Below are positions 1 to 9,781 of a stretch of 38,545 nucleotides of DNA, one piece after another (positions within the stretch are counted from its first letter, which is position 1; each line of letters starts with the position of its first letter). The notes beneath the pieces were generated by a model that was not told the DNA's origin, did no database searches, and saw only the letters and a program-made list of their open reading frames with translations. Both the position numbers and the translations under genes were made by a program. Origin of the DNA: Bacteroidota bacterium (lineage in GTDB: Bacteria; Bacteroidota; Bacteroidia; Chitinophagales; UBA10324). The DNA is taken from contig JAFDYS010000016.1 of the NCBI GenBank assembly GCA_018267315.1, positions 1 to 38,545 on the forward strand, given 5' to 3'.

Positions 1-36
1 GCTAAAGCGCGACTACCTCCCCATGCTGCCAAAATT

Positions 37-102
37 CCCTGCGATAAATCGCAGGGTTAGTAAAACCTCCTGTGCGCTGAAGCGCACTAACTGACTGAGG
101 TT
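37..102. repeat. Cluster of nested hairpins (REP-like or terminator)
   Basis: Two near-perfect palindromes lie side by side just past the stop codon of the minus-strand WD40 gene. The first (37-56) has arms CCCTGCGA and TCGCAGGG around a 4-base loop. The second (72-87) has arms GTGCGC and GCGCAC around a TGAA loop. An outer pair, AACCTC (64-69) and GAGGTT (97-102), encloses the second hairpin. For the WD40 transcript they could act as a 3' end, but the T tract after them is weak. The nested form also resembles dispersed REP-type elements. Whether it recurs elsewhere in the genome cannot be judged from here. Confidence 0.5.
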
Positions 103-103
103 G

Positions 104-1006
104 CTAAAAGCGAAGCTTCCAAATAATCACTGCCCGGTCATCACTCACGCTCACCAGATAATTCCGGAAAGGAATCCAGAGCAACTTGTTCACTGAATTG
201 ATATGCCCGTCGTATTTCTCTTTATCGAGTGATTTCAGCAGGTCAAATGTTTCAGCACTCCAGATTCTGATGGTTTTATCACGCGACGCCGTGATAAAGA
301 TGTTCTGATCGGGAACAGAAACGATGTGATTGATGGTATACAGATGGGCTTTGATGTGCTGAATCTGCCTGTGCGATTTCACATCATACACATAAAGCTG
401 CGCATCACGTGAACCGGCGGCGAGTCGGTCATCATCCAAAAAACAAACCGAGAAAACAGAATTGGCAGGACCTGAAAGTTTCGAAATGATTTTCCACTCA
501 TTCAAGTCCAGCAGGTAAACATGGTTGTCGCTGCAACCCACTGCAGCCAGGTTTGACTCATCATGAATTGCAATACAGCGCAGTGACTGATCACTAATCA
601 CGAGCACACGCTCGAGGTGAAAAGTTTCTCCATCCCAAACGGTCAGTGTTCCATCCTTCGAAGCAGCGAAGATTTTTCCCTGATGATCCTTCAGGTCAAA
701 AATGGATTGCTCATGATAGGTGATGTAATGCACTTCCATGCGTTCATTCAAATCAATCACGTGAATGCCGCCGCTCATCGTTCCCAGCACGAGGCGATGC
801 CGGTGCGGCTGATATAACAGGGCAAACACCTGCCCATCTACTTTCGCTGCCGCCGTTGCTTCATTCAGGTGCTGAAGACTCCACCTGGCCACAATGCCTT
901 CGCTGCCGGCAGAGAAGAATTCATCTTCCGTTGCTCCGCCGCAAAGCGCGTATACTGAACCCTGGTGCAGCGGAAGTTTGGCCACCTGTTCTACGATCAA
1001 ATTCAT
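104..1006 (-). CDS. WD40-repeat beta-propeller protein
   Basis: A 300-residue protein made almost entirely of WD40-type blades. Recurrent blade ends read like VARWSL, LTVWDG, IRIWSA and VIIWKL, each preceded by GH/DH-type turns, which suggests six or seven blades. There is no signal peptide, so it is probably cytoplasmic, and WD40 propellers usually serve as protein-binding platforms. The ATG at 1006 is chosen over a longer frame to 1066 because a perfect TAnnTTTG element (1011-1018) ends four bases before it, and the extra residues lack propeller character. It is divergent from the phosphopantetheinyl transferase gene with only 76 bases between the starts. The specific partner or function is unknown. 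Confidence 0.85.
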   Translation of the reverse strand: MNLIVEQVAKLPLHQGSVYALCGGATEDEFFSAGSEGIVARWSLQHLNEATAAAKVDGQVFALLYQPHRHRLVLGTMSGGIHVIDLNERMEVHYITYHEQSIFDLKDHQGKIFAASKDGTLTVWDGETFHLERVLVISDQSLRCIAIHDESNLAAVGCSDNHVYLLDLNEWKIISKLSGPANSVFSVCFLDDDRLAAGSRDAQLYVYDVKSHRQIQHIKAHLYTINHIVSVPDQNIFITASRDKTIRIWSAETFDLLKSLDKEKYDGHINSVNKLLWIPFRNYLVSVSDDRAVIIWKLRF

Positions 1007-1010
1007 TTGC

Positions 1011-1018
1011 CAAAGGTA
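1011..1018 (-). promoter_or_regulatory. -7 promoter element of the WD40 gene
   Basis: The minus strand reads TACCTTTG, a full match to the Bacteroidota -7 consensus TAnnTTTG, followed by GCAA and then ATG. In this promoter class transcription starts a few bases after the element, so the mRNA is predicted to be leaderless or nearly so. No clear -33 TTTG is seen. Confidence 0.5.
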
Positions 1019-1070
1019 ATTCCGCCTAATGGTGAAAGCGCAGAGGCGCATCCCGTCCGTTTCCATTTTC

Positions 1071-1078
1071 TACATTTA
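1071..1078 (+). promoter_or_regulatory. -7 promoter element of the phosphopantetheinyl transferase gene
   Basis: TACATTTA matches TAnnTTTG at all but the last base and is followed by CCGC and then ATG at 1083. The four-base spacing is the same as for the divergent WD40 gene, so a leaderless mRNA is again predicted. Confidence 0.4.
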
Positions 1079-1082
1079 CCGC

Positions 1083-1724
1083 ATGCCACTGCTGCTGCGC
1101 CGAAACATCGCCGTACAAACCATGCTAGCCATCTGGCAGATCAGTGAACCGGATCACTGGTTCCGCGAACGGCTCATGCTGAATGATGCCGAGAATGCGC
1201 ACATTGATTCCATCCGGCATCCGCAGAAAAAACTGCACTGGCTTTCCAGCCGCCTGCTCATTCGTGAATTGCTCGGCAACCCCAATGATTTTATTGACCT
1301 CACCAGTGATGACCGCGGTAAACCCGTGATCAGAAATTTCCCCGTTGATATTTCCATCTCTCATTCGTTTGATCTTTCCGCTTTGCTGCTGAGCGAAAAA
1401 CTGAAAGTGGGTGTGGACATTGAAAAAATTACTGAGAAAGTGGAGCGTATTCAGTTCAAGTTTATGGCCACCGATGAATTGCATTCACTCTCGGGCAAAA
1501 ACGACCGCGAGCAACTTTATGTTTACTGGTGCGCCAAAGAAGCGATGTATAAATGGTATGGAAAGAAAGAGCTAGACTTCAGGGCGCATCTCGCCGTAGC
1601 GCGATTCGATTACCGTGAAAGCGGAACACTCACCGGAGCCATTCGCAAAGGAGATTTTCATAAGGAGTTGCCGGTGCACTTTGAGAAACTCGGTGAATAC
1701 ATGATGGCTTATACCGTGGCCTAA
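1083..1724 (+). CDS. 4'-phosphopantetheinyl transferase superfamily protein
   Basis: A 213-residue enzyme expected to transfer 4'-phosphopantetheine from CoA to a serine of a carrier protein. The two family signatures are present in the right order: VGVDIE with the Mg-binding Asp near residue 112, and WCAKEAMYK with the catalytic Glu-Lys region at about 149-157. An upstream HWLSSR-type motif near residue 52 also fits the family. Length fits the Sfp/AcpT range. The ATG at 1083 is preferred over a frame starting at 1029 because a promoter-like -7 element ends just before it and the extra residues do not look conserved. The gene converges on dnaG with nine bases between stop codons. Whether it acts on fatty-acid ACP or on secondary-metabolite carriers cannot be decided; no ACP gene is nearby. 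Confidence 0.85.
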   Translation: MPLLLRRNIAVQTMLAIWQISEPDHWFRERLMLNDAENAHIDSIRHPQKKLHWLSSRLLIRELLGNPNDFIDLTSDDRGKPVIRNFPVDISISHSFDLSALLLSEKLKVGVDIEKITEKVERIQFKFMATDELHSLSGKNDREQLYVYWCAKEAMYKWYGKKELDFRAHLAVARFDYRESGTLTGAIRKGDFHKELPVHFEKLGEYMMAYTVA

Positions 1725-1733
1725 CCGGACGCA

Positions 1734-3653
1734 TCAATTCACGATCACTGTCCCGATATCTTTTCCGAGTTCCTGTTTCCACTGACTCAGCCGCTGGTGC
1801 ACGTTCATAAAATAAATTTCTTCCTCTGCATTACCCTTTGCGGAATTAAGCTCTTTGAGGTTTTCAGAAATCATGTTCATGATCTTCTTCATCTTGAATC
1901 GGGCGATTGAGCTCTTCACATCACTGATGAAATTGTCTGACGGCATTTTGATGTAAATGTCGTGCATCTTGTTCCAGTTCTCACTCAGCACATAAGGCGA
2001 AGAAATAATCTCCATGGCCAGTCTCTTCAGTTCATCATCATGATGCTGCAGGAAATAATGGTGGTCGGGAATATTTCCGGCTTCCATCTGTGATTCAATC
2101 TCGTGAATCATCAGCCGCAGGTGCATGTGGTTGATGGAAACATCTCTGATTTCATTGAGCACATACGCCGCCACGGGCACCGCGCTTTCCATTTCCTTCC
2201 GGCCGAACTCCAGCAGCAAACGAACCACATCACGCTCCTGCAGTTCATCCGAGCGGTCCTGATACAACTGCTCCCTGTGATCCGGCAGCGTTTCCAATTC
2301 CCGGTGCAGTGCATCCGCTTCAAATTTTTCCGCGCCTGTTTCCTTATTGAATTTCGCCCGGCGCTGCTTGTTCACTTCGGTGATGAGCACCTGCTCTCTC
2401 ACATCGAGCATGCGGCTCACTTCTTTCAGCAGAATGGAGCGGCGCACCACATCGGGCACCAGCGCCAGCGTGCCCACCACTTCTTTGATCACATCGGCGC
2501 GCTTCAGCGGATCCGTGCCGGCATCTTTCATCAGCACTTCTGTTTTGAACTGCAGAAAGTGCTTCTTGTTGTCGCGGATGAATTCGCGCAGCGCCGCGCT
2601 TCCCTTTTTGTGAAGAAATGAATCCGGATCATCGCCATCGGGTAACAATACCACGCGGATGTTCACATCCTGTGATGCCATCATCTCCAGCCCGCGCAGC
2701 GCCGCCTTGATTCCGGCTTCATCACCATCATAGAGAATCGTGATGTTATCCGTGAAGCGCTTGATGAGTTTGATCTGATCATCGGTCAATGACGTTCCGG
2801 ACGATGCCACTACATTTTCAATTCCGGCCTGATGCATGGAGATTACATCCGTGTATCCTTCAGTAAGGAAACATTCATCGTGCTGACGGATGGACGTGCG
2901 CGCCTGGTGAATGCCGTAAACGAGTTTGCTCTTCTGGTAAATTTCTGTTTCCGGTGAGTTGATGTATTTCGGTGAACGCTCATCTTTCACCATGATACGC
3001 CCGGCAAAGGCCACCACTTTGCCGGAAAGATTCAGAAGAGGAAAGATCACCCGCTGATGAAAAAAATCCACGTCGCTGTAACCGCGGTTCACGACCAGCC
3101 CTGCTTTTTTTAGCAACTCCAACTGGTATCCGCTCTTCGTGGCGGTAATGGTGAAAGCATTTTCCTGCTGCAGCGCATAACCCAGCTTGAATTTCTGAAT
3201 CATCTCCTCGGTGAGGCCGCGTTCTTTGAAATACGCCAGACCGATGGTTTCACCCTCTTCGGTTTTATAGAGATTGCTGTGAAAATATTCCTGCGCAAAC
3301 TGGTTGATGATGTAGAGCGACTCCATCAACATTTTGTCATCCTGGTCTTTCGCTGTATCACCGGTTTCCTCAATGGTGATGTGGTATTTCTGCGCCAGCC
3401 AGCGCAGCGCCTCAGGGTAGGTGAACTTCTCGTGCTCAATGAGGAACGTGATCACATCGCCCGCCTTGCCGCAGCCAAAGCATTTGAAAATTCCTTTGGT
3501 GGGTGAAACATTGAATGAGGGAGTTTTCTCCGTATGAAACGGGCACAGCCCGATGTAATTGGTGCCACGCTTTTTCAGGTTCACGTATTCACCGATCACT
3601 TCTTCAACCCGTGAAGCCGATAAAATTTCTTCTTTGCTGCGCGCGGTAATCAT
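1734..3653 (-). CDS. dnaG: DNA primase DnaG
   Basis: A 639-residue primase that makes RNA primers at the replication fork with the DnaB helicase. The N-terminal CHC2 zinc ribbon has its ligands at Cys37, His40, Cys58 and Cys61. A central TOPRIM domain shows EGYTDVI and YDGDEAG, the acidic metal-binding motifs of the catalytic core. The C-terminal region is the divergent helicase-binding part. Length is normal for Bacteroidota. The start at 3653 fits the conserved opening, in which a helix containing EEILSASRVEEVIG leads into the zinc ribbon. It is monocistronic here, without the rpsU or rpoD neighbours seen in some bacteria. A TACTTTCG element (minus strand, 3661-3668) seven bases upstream is a possible -7 box. 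Confidence 0.96.
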   Translation of the reverse strand: MITARSKEEILSASRVEEVIGEYVNLKKRGTNYIGLCPFHTEKTPSFNVSPTKGIFKCFGCGKAGDVITFLIEHEKFTYPEALRWLAQKYHITIEETGDTAKDQDDKMLMESLYIINQFAQEYFHSNLYKTEEGETIGLAYFKERGLTEEMIQKFKLGYALQQENAFTITATKSGYQLELLKKAGLVVNRGYSDVDFFHQRVIFPLLNLSGKVVAFAGRIMVKDERSPKYINSPETEIYQKSKLVYGIHQARTSIRQHDECFLTEGYTDVISMHQAGIENVVASSGTSLTDDQIKLIKRFTDNITILYDGDEAGIKAALRGLEMMASQDVNIRVVLLPDGDDPDSFLHKKGSAALREFIRDNKKHFLQFKTEVLMKDAGTDPLKRADVIKEVVGTLALVPDVVRRSILLKEVSRMLDVREQVLITEVNKQRRAKFNKETGAEKFEADALHRELETLPDHREQLYQDRSDELQERDVVRLLLEFGRKEMESAVPVAAYVLNEIRDVSINHMHLRLMIHEIESQMEAGNIPDHHYFLQHHDDELKRLAMEIISSPYVLSENWNKMHDIYIKMPSDNFISDVKSSIARFKMKKIMNMISENLKELNSAKGNAEEEIYFMNVHQRLSQWKQELGKDIGTVIVN

Positions 3654-3912
3654 GGGGTGACGAAAGTAGGATTTGAATTCATATCCTTTTCAACAAATTG
3701 GTTACGATGCAGTGCGGATGCAAGAATCGTAACGGACGACTCCGCCGGATTCAAGAACTAATGCAAAAAAGTAATCAGGATAGTGCGCTCGAGTTGTCAC
3801 GTTTTGCAGTAACTCCACTCTGGTATTTGCGCTGAACCATCAAATCGGGCCCTGCAAAAATTTTAATGTGCCGGAATTTTGGAGTTAGCTTTATCATTCC
3901 AATATCTCACGT
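3654..3912. other. Divergent intergenic region dnaG / T9SS remnant
   Basis: No convincing gene in these 259 bases. It holds the possible dnaG -7 box (3661-3668, minus strand) and an 8-bp inverted repeat, GTTACGAT (3701-3708) with ATCGTAAC (3726-3733), around a 17-base loop. No good TAnnTTTG box is visible for the plus-strand gene at 3913. Confidence 0.4.
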
Positions 3913-4266
3913 ATGTATCGAACATTCTACCTCTTTGCTCTGCTGCTTTTCATTTCTTCCCTCTCGCTTGCTCAACCAGAGATCACGCTCAGCAAAACCG
4001 TAGGCACCGGCGGCACCGAGAGCATCCACGACATGATTGCCGACCACGACGGGCACCTGATTGCCCTCGGGCAGTGCGACTCCGTTGACCGCGACACCAG
4101 TTGCCATTACCACGGCGGCTCGAGTGACATCTGGTTGGTGAAGATGGATGCCGAAGGAAATACATTGCATCTGAACATAAGTCAATTGCCTGCTGCGACC
4201 TATCTTATTGGAATCACTAATGGACTCAGGATTTCTTCAATAAGTAAAATTGTTCTGATTAAATAG
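3913..4266 (+). pseudogene. Internally deleted T9SS cargo gene (117-residue frame remains)
   Basis: The 117-residue frame starts with a signal peptide (hydrophobic FALLLFISSLSLA, cleavage before QPEITL). About 60 residues typical of Bacteroidota secreted beta-propellers follow, ending in SSDIWLVKMDAEGN. It then passes directly into what looks like the last third of a type A T9SS C-terminal sorting domain (LPAATYLIGITNGL, ending IVLIK). The propeller blades and the YPNP-type start of the sorting domain are missing. Base composition changes from GC-rich to AT-rich near 4160-4170, where the halves meet, suggesting an in-frame deletion or recombination joint. A short functional protein is possible but less likely. 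The next gene starts eight bases downstream and may be a paralogue. Confidence 0.55.
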
Positions 4267-4274
4267 AACTGAAC

Positions 4275-5842
4275 ATGAAAACTGCACTTGCCTTGGTGTG
4301 TGCAATAGTTGCTCTTGTTCAGGTTTCTATTGCACAGGTTTCTACTTTTCAATCTTCATTCGGCTACACTGGTGGTAATGGTCTCTGGTTGGACAATGCG
4401 GGAGATGTACGTCAATTATTGGATAGCAATATCATTGTTCTATCATTTTCTACCGGAATTGATGCTGGCCGCGGCCGGGTAATTATTAATAAATTCTCAC
4501 CGACGGGTGAGCAGATTTTCGAAAATGATTATGGAAAGGACTCTACTTTCTATGCTATTGGACAAGCAGGGACTATGGTTAGATCGTATGATGGCGGATT
4601 TATTGTGGCCGGCCAAGGTGGCAAAAATGGAATTGATACTTGGGCGGCACTGTGGAAATTCAATATCGATGGGGATTCTATTTTCGAAAGAAATTATGGT
4701 TCGCTTGGAGAATCAGATAGCATTGAAATTCTGTATGCAGTTGCCGAATTACCTGACAGCGGATTAGCTTTGGTAGGAGTTAGTGGTCTAAATCAGGATT
4801 CATTTCCAATCTCTGAGCTCAATCCCAATTTATATCTGATAAGAACAGATAAAAATGGTTATCCTCTCTGGAAAAAAACTTACGACAGAAGCTTTGATGA
4901 TGAAGGACTCCATATAGCCATGTTCGATAGCAGTCATTTGATCATTGCCGGTTATAAGCATGCTTACAATTCCGCAGTGGATACCCCATGGGTTTTTGTT
5001 ACTGATCTATACGGAAATATTACCAAGGAAAAAAGTTTTCCTGATCCACCTTACAATTGCTGGCAGCTAATCGGTCCACATTTATTCAAAGCAATTGACC
5101 AAAATTTTTTGTTTGTTGGCTGTTTAAATGGTGCATTACAAAATGGATTTTACGATTATCCTCTTTACACTGCGAAGATGGATACTAGTTTAAATTTCAT
5201 TTGGGAGCACGACTTTAACTCTGCTAACATAATTGGCGGTTACAGCGCTCATCAAAATCCAGACAGCTCAATAATGGCGGTGGGTGCCCAAGTAGATAGT
5301 AATAACGGACGAATCTGGGGCTGGATTTCAAAACTCGATAATGATGGCAATGTAATTTGGGATAAACTTTACAAACACGGGCGCTCCTTCACCAACTATT
5401 TGTTCGACATTGATCAAACATATGATTGCGGCTTGTGGTAAGTGGCAGTACTATTGTTCAGGGCGATCAACAATCCTGGCTTATGAAGACCGATCGCTTC
5501 GGTTGCATTGATCCTGTATGCGATTCTTTGCCTGGCTCGTGTGCTGGCATCCCTACCACCGCCGACCAGTGGTTTGATGTGAGTCTGATTACATTGGATG
5601 CAAAGCTTTACCCCAACCCCTGCAATGATGAGCTAAATATCTTTTATAATCTGCCCGAGAAATCCAACAGTGCGCTGTTTCAAATCTTCAACATTAATGG
5701 TAGAAAAATTTTCGAGCGAACCCTTTCTCGTGGCACCCACCTTAGCAAGATGGATGCGAGTCAATGGACCAGCGGCGTGTATGTGTGCATTCTAAAAACT
5801 GAAGAGCAGGTTTTTATCAGAGAGATTTTGGTGGGGAGATAG
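4275..5842 (+). pseudogene. Secreted T9SS cargo protein, frameshifted near 5435
   Basis: Read with one missing base restored, this is a protein of about 522 residues. It has a signal peptide (ALALVCAIVALVQVSIA, then QVSTFQ), a body of delta-60-like repeats (DGGFIVAGQGG, DSGLALVGVSG, KMDTSLNFIWEHDF) and a type A T9SS sorting domain starting at LYPNPCNDELNIFYNL. The first frame stops at 5439-5441 after YDCGLW. The -1 frame continues at once as VVSGSTIVQGDQQ and reaches the normal C-terminus at 5842. One G lost from a TTGGTGG-like run at 5433-5438 explains it, and no slippery heptamer supports programmed frameshifting. It could also be an assembly error. The gene is AT-richer than its neighbours. 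Cargo of this type is exported by T9SS and anchored or released at the cell surface. Confidence 0.7.
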
Positions 5843-5843
5843 G

Positions 5844-5875
5844 AAAAAAGCCACCCATCACTGAGTGGCTTTGCA
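5844..5875 (-). terminator. Intrinsic terminator after rpoB (possibly bidirectional)
   Basis: Perfect 8-bp arms AAAGCCAC (5847-5854) and GTGGCTTT (5865-5872) with a 10-base loop. On the minus strand the stem is followed by a run of six T (5844-5849 as A), so it is a good factor-independent terminator about 20 bases past the rpoB stop. On the plus strand the T tract is short (TTT then GCATT), but it may also end the T9SS gene transcript. Confidence 0.75.
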
Positions 5876-5892
5876 TTATATGCTTCTTACGC

Positions 5893-8800
5893 TTAGTCAA
5901 ACTTCATATCGAGCGCCAATCCTCTCAACTCATGCACCAGCACGTTAAAAGATTCAGGGATGCCGGCTTTCGGGATGTTGTCACCCTTCACGATCGCTTC
6001 ATAGGTCTTGGCTCTGCCGATGATGTCATCCGATTTCACGGTGAGCAGTTCCTGGAGAATATGCGATGCACCATACGCTTCGAGCGCCCAGACTTCCATT
6101 TCACCGAAACGCTGTCCGCCGAACTGCGCTTTACCGCCAAGCGGCTGCTGCGTGATGAGGGAGTATGGACCAATCGAACGGGCATGCATCTTATCATCCA
6201 CCATGTGGTGAAGTTTCATCACATAGATGACACCCACCGTGGCGGGCTGATGGAAGCGCTCGCCGGTTTCCCCATCGTGCAGCCAGGTGATGCCGAGTTC
6301 CGGCAATCCGGCTTTCTTGATGTAGCCCTGGATTTCATCGATGGTGGCTCCGTCGAAAATCGGCGTGGAGAATTTCACGCCAAGCTTGAGACCGGCCCAA
6401 CCCAATACGGTTTCGTAAATCTGCCCGAGGTTCATGCGTGACGGCACGCCGAGCGGGTTAAGCACCACGTCAACGGGTGTTCCGTCTTCGAGGAAGGGCA
6501 TGTCTTCATCACGGACAATCTTGGCCACAATACCCTTGTTGCCGTGGCGTCCGGCCAACTTGTCTCCTACACGCAGCTTTCGCTTCTTCGCGAGATAAAC
6601 CTTGGCCAGTTTCAACACTCCGGAGGGCAATTCATCGCCAATGGAGATGTTGAACTTCTCGCGCTTGTAACGGCCCACTTCTTCGTTGTGCTTGATGTTG
6701 TAGTTGTGCAGGAGCACTTTCACCAGTTCATTGACGTCCTCATCCTTGGTCCAGTTTGACGGATCAATCTCCTGGTAGTTGATATCGTTGAGCAGCTTGG
6801 CAGTGAACTTCGCACCCTTAGCTACTGCGATTTCCTTGTACACGTTTACGATGCCGGTGCTGGTCTTGTCCTTGAGCAGCTTCATCAGCTTTTCAATCAG
6901 CACATCTTTGATGGAAGAGAGATTCTTTGCATGCTCTTTCTCCAGTTTTTCAAGAGAGATCTTCTCCTTGGCCTTTGAATTTTTGTCCTTGCGGGCGCGG
7001 GAGAAAAGTTTCTTGTCAATCACGACGCCTTCCACGGAAGGGGGCGCTTTGAGCGATGCATCTTTCACATCACCTGCCTTGTCACCAAAAATGGCACGCA
7101 GCAGTTTTTCTTCCGGTGTGGGATCGGTCTCACCGCGCGGGGTGATTTTTCCGATAAGGATGTCACCTTCTTTCACATGGGCGCCCACGCGGATGATGCC
7201 GGTATCGTCTAATTGGCGTGTGGCTTCTTCACTCACGTTCGGAATATCCGGTGTGAGTTCTTCTTCACCGAGCTTGGTGTCGCGCACTTCCAGTTCATAT
7301 TCTTCAATGTGAATGGACGTAAAGATGTCTTCGCGCACCACGCGTTCGCTCAGCACAATCGCATCTTCGAAGTTGTAACCCTTCCATGGCATGAAGGCCA
7401 CTTTCAGGTTTTGACCGAGGGCGATTTCACCGTTCTCCGTTGCATATCCTTCACACAGCACCTGACCGGGCTTCACCTTGTCGCCTTTCTTTACAATCGG
7501 CTTCAGGTTGATGCAGGAACTTTGGTTGGTCTTCTTGAATTTGGTGAGTTTGTACACGCGGCGTGATCCTTCGAAACTCACGAGATCATCATCATCACTC
7601 ATTTCATAATTGATCACAATCTCGTCCGCATCCACATATTCCACCACGCCATGCCCTTCAGCATTCATAAGCATGCGTGAATCCACAGCGGCTTTGTGCT
7701 CGAGACCTGTTCCTACAATCGGTGACTGCGGTTTGAGCAGCGGAACGGCCTGGCGTTGCATGTTCGATCCCATGAGGGCGCGGTTCGCATCGTCGTGTTC
7801 GAGGAACGGGATGAGCGAGGCACTCACTCCCACAATCTGATTGGGCGCCACATCCATGTACTCCACTTTCTCCGGCTCCACAATGGGGAAATCACCATGC
7901 CAGCGACTCTTGATTCTGTCAATCGTGAATTCACCTTTTTCATTCACAGGAACGTTCGCCTGCGCGATGATGGAGTTATCTTCTTCGTCTGCGGTAAGGA
8001 ATGTCGGTTTTTTCTTGATGTCCACCTTTCCGTCGGCTACTTTGAGGTAGGGTGTTTCAATAAAACCCATCTCATTGATCATGGCGTGAACACACAATGT
8101 GGAGATGAGCCCGATGTTAGGACCTTCCGGTGTTTCAATAGTGCAGAGGCGACCATAATGTGAGTAATGCACGTCACGCACTTCGAATCCCGCGCGTTCA
8201 CGTGAGAGACCACCGGGACCAAGCGCCGAGATACGCCGCTTGTGGGTGATTTCTGCCAGCGGATTGGTTTGATCAAGGAATTGAGAAAGCTGTGAGGTTC
8301 CGAAGAAGGAATTGATCACGGATGAAAGTGTTCTCGCATTGATCAGGTCGATCGGCGTGAACACCTCATTGTCGCGCACGTTCATGCGTTCGCGGATGGT
8401 ACGTGCCATACGCGCGAGACCCACTCCGAATTGAGCATACAACTGCTCTCCAACGGTTCTTACACGGCGATTCGACAAATGGTCGATGTCATCAATTTCC
8501 GCTTTTTCATTCGTAAGCTGAACGAGATATTTTACAATCGCTATGATGTCTTCTTTCGTCAGCACCTTCTTGTCAATCTCAACGGACGTGTGGAGCTTCT
8601 GGTTGATCTTGTAACGGCCTACTTCGCCGAGATCATATCGCTTATCAGAGAAAAACAACTTATCAATGATACCGCGCGCTGTTTCATCATCGGGAGCGTC
8701 AGCACCACGTAACTGGCGGTAGATGTATTGTACTGCTTCCAGTTCGTTGTTTGACGTATCCTTCTGCAAGGTGTTGTAGATAATACTGTAATCCATTCCC

Positions 8801-9693
8801 TGCGTTTCTTTCTGCAGCACTATCGTTTCTACGCCGGTTTCGAGAACCTGCTCAATGTTGCTTTCATCCAGCACCGTATCCCGGTCAAGGATCACTTCGT
8901 TACGGGTAATGGTTACCACTTCACCGGTATCCTCATCCACGAAATCTTCTGTCCAGCTTCGTAATACTCGGGCAGCAAGCTTTCTTCCAAGGTGCTTTTT
9001 AAGTGATTCACGCTTCGCAGAAATTTCTTCAGAAAGTTCGAACAGGGTAAGAATATCCTTATCTGTCTCCCATCCGATTGAGCGAAGCAACGTGGTTACA
9101 GGAAATTTCTTTTTCCGATCTATGTACGCGTACATCACATTGTTGATGTCGGTGGCAAATTCCATCCATGCGCCTTTAAACGGAATTACGCGGGCGGAAT
9201 AAATCTTGGTGCCGTTGGGGTGAATGGACTGCCCGAAGAATACACCGGGTGAACGATGCAACTGCGAAACCACCACACGCTCTGCACCATTGATCAGGAA
9301 GGTGCCTTTGGGAGTCATGTAAGGAATATTACCGAGAAACACATCCTGCACGATTGTTTGAAAATCGATATGTTCCGGATCGTTACATGACAACTTTAAT
9401 TTGGCCTTCAGTGGAACACTATAGGTAAGACCACGTTCGATACATTCTTCAATGGTATAGCGGGGCGGATCAACGAAGTAATCCAGAAATTCAAGGGTAA
9501 AAATTCCGCGCGCATCACTGATGGGGAAGTTTTCCATGAACACTTTGAAGAGCCCTTCATTACTGCGCTTATCTGGAGTAGTCTCCAGCTGAAAGAAATC
9601 CTGGAAGGACTTTAACTGTATGCCAAGCAGATCAGGATAGTCGAGCTTGATCCTGGTCTTGCTGAAACTGATACGTTCCGGAGCTTTAGACAT
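5893..9693 (-). CDS. rpoB: RNA polymerase beta subunit
   Basis: A 1266-residue beta subunit of the core RNA polymerase, normal in length for Bacteroidota. Recognisable parts include the rifampicin pocket ([25 protein letters not shown], then [26 protein letters not shown]), the catalytic-site region near [15 protein letters not shown], and the C-terminal [24 protein letters not shown] with VKSDDIIGR. The rifampicin-pocket residues read here look wild type. The N-terminus is intact ([14 protein letters not shown]). It is the last gene of an rplA-rplJ-rplL-rpoB run. No rpoC follows: the next minus-strand element is a terminator, followed by plus-strand T9SS genes. Because rpoB and rpoC are almost always adjacent, this is unusual. 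Confidence 0.98.
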   Translation of the reverse strand: MSKAPERISFSKTRIKLDYPDLLGIQLKSFQDFFQLETTPDKRSNEGLFKVFMENFPISDARGIFTLEFLDYFVDPPRYTIEECIERGLTYSVPLKAKLKLSCNDPEHIDFQTIVQDVFLGNIPYMTPKGTFLINGAERVVVSQLHRSPGVFFGQSIHPNGTKIYSARVIPFKGAWMEFATDINNVMYAYIDRKKKFPVTTLLRSIGWETDKDILTLFELSEEISAKRESLKKHLGRKLAARVLRSWTEDFVDEDTGEVVTITRNEVILDRDTVLDESNIEQVLETGVETIVLQKETQGMDYSIIYNTLQKDTSNNELEAVQYIYRQLRGADAPDDETARGIIDKLFFSDKRYDLGEVGRYKINQKLHTSVEIDKKVLTKEDIIAIVKYLVQLTNEKAEIDDIDHLSNRRVRTVGEQLYAQFGVGLARMARTIRERMNVRDNEVFTPIDLINARTLSSVINSFFGTSQLSQFLDQTNPLAEITHKRRISALGPGGLSRERAGFEVRDVHYSHYGRLCTIETPEGPNIGLISTLCVHAMINEMGFIETPYLKVADGKVDIKKKPTFLTADEEDNSIIAQANVPVNEKGEFTIDRIKSRWHGDFPIVEPEKVEYMDVAPNQIVGVSASLIPFLEHDDANRALMGSNMQRQAVPLLKPQSPIVGTGLEHKAAVDSRMLMNAEGHGVVEYVDADEIVINYEMSDDDDLVSFEGSRRVYKLTKFKKTNQSSCINLKPIVKKGDKVKPGQVLCEGYATENGEIALGQNLKVAFMPWKGYNFEDAIVLSERVVREDIFTSIHIEEYELEVRDTKLGEEELTPDIPNVSEEATRQLDDTGIIRVGAHVKEGDILIGKITPRGETDPTPEEKLLRAIFGDKAGDVKDASLKAPPSVEGVVIDKKLFSRARKDKNSKAKEKISLEKLEKEHAKNLSSIKDVLIEKLMKLLKDKTSTGIVNVYKEIAVAKGAKFTAKLLNDINYQEIDPSNWTKDEDVNELVKVLLHNYNIKHNEEVGRYKREKFNISIGDELPSGVLKLAKVYLAKKRKLRVGDKLAGRHGNKGIVAKIVRDEDMPFLEDGTPVDVVLNPLGVPSRMNLGQIYETVLGWAGLKLGVKFSTPIFDGATIDEIQGYIKKAGLPELGITWLHDGETGERFHQPATVGVIYVMKLHHMVDDKMHARSIGPYSLITQQPLGGKAQFGGQRFGEMEVWALEAYGASHILQELLTVKSDDIIGRAKTYEAIVKGDNIPKAGIPESFNVLVHELRGLALDMKFD

Positions 9694-9723
9694 ATTAGCT
9701 TTTTAGAGTTGACTGGTTAGAAA

Positions 9724-9759
9724 AAGGAAATCAGATGACCCGCGGGGCAGGTCATCTGA
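9724..9759 (-). terminator. Attenuator-like hairpin between rplL and rpoB
   Basis: Perfect 10-bp arms TCAGATGACC (9731-9740) and GGTCATCTGA (9750-9759) flank a 9-base loop. On the minus strand the stem is followed by TTTCCTTTTTC, a moderately T-rich tail. It sits in the 88-base rplL-rpoB gap, where many bacteria have an attenuator or processing site that lowers rpoB expression relative to ribosomal protein L7/L12. Partial termination here is inferred from position and structure. Confidence 0.6.
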
Positions 9760-9781
9760 GGAGATTTTCAAAGAAGAAATC

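Noticed and set aside
2103..2621. Long plus-strand frame (172 codons) opposite dnaG
   Set aside because: Antisense shadow of a conserved gene, with His/Arg/Phe-rich composition typical of reversed coding sequence and no recognisable motif.
5426..5445. Programmed -1 ribosomal frameshift
   Set aside because: No X-XXY-YYZ slippery heptamer and no obvious downstream pseudoknot; a lost G is simpler.
5426..5842. Separate 138-residue gene starting inside the T9SS gene
   Set aside because: Its TTG start is implausible and the sequence continues the upstream protein after a one-base shift.
6779..7312. Serine-rich plus-strand frame (177 codons) opposite rpoB
   Set aside because: Mirror of rpoB codon use; low-complexity Ser/Phe content and no independent start signal.
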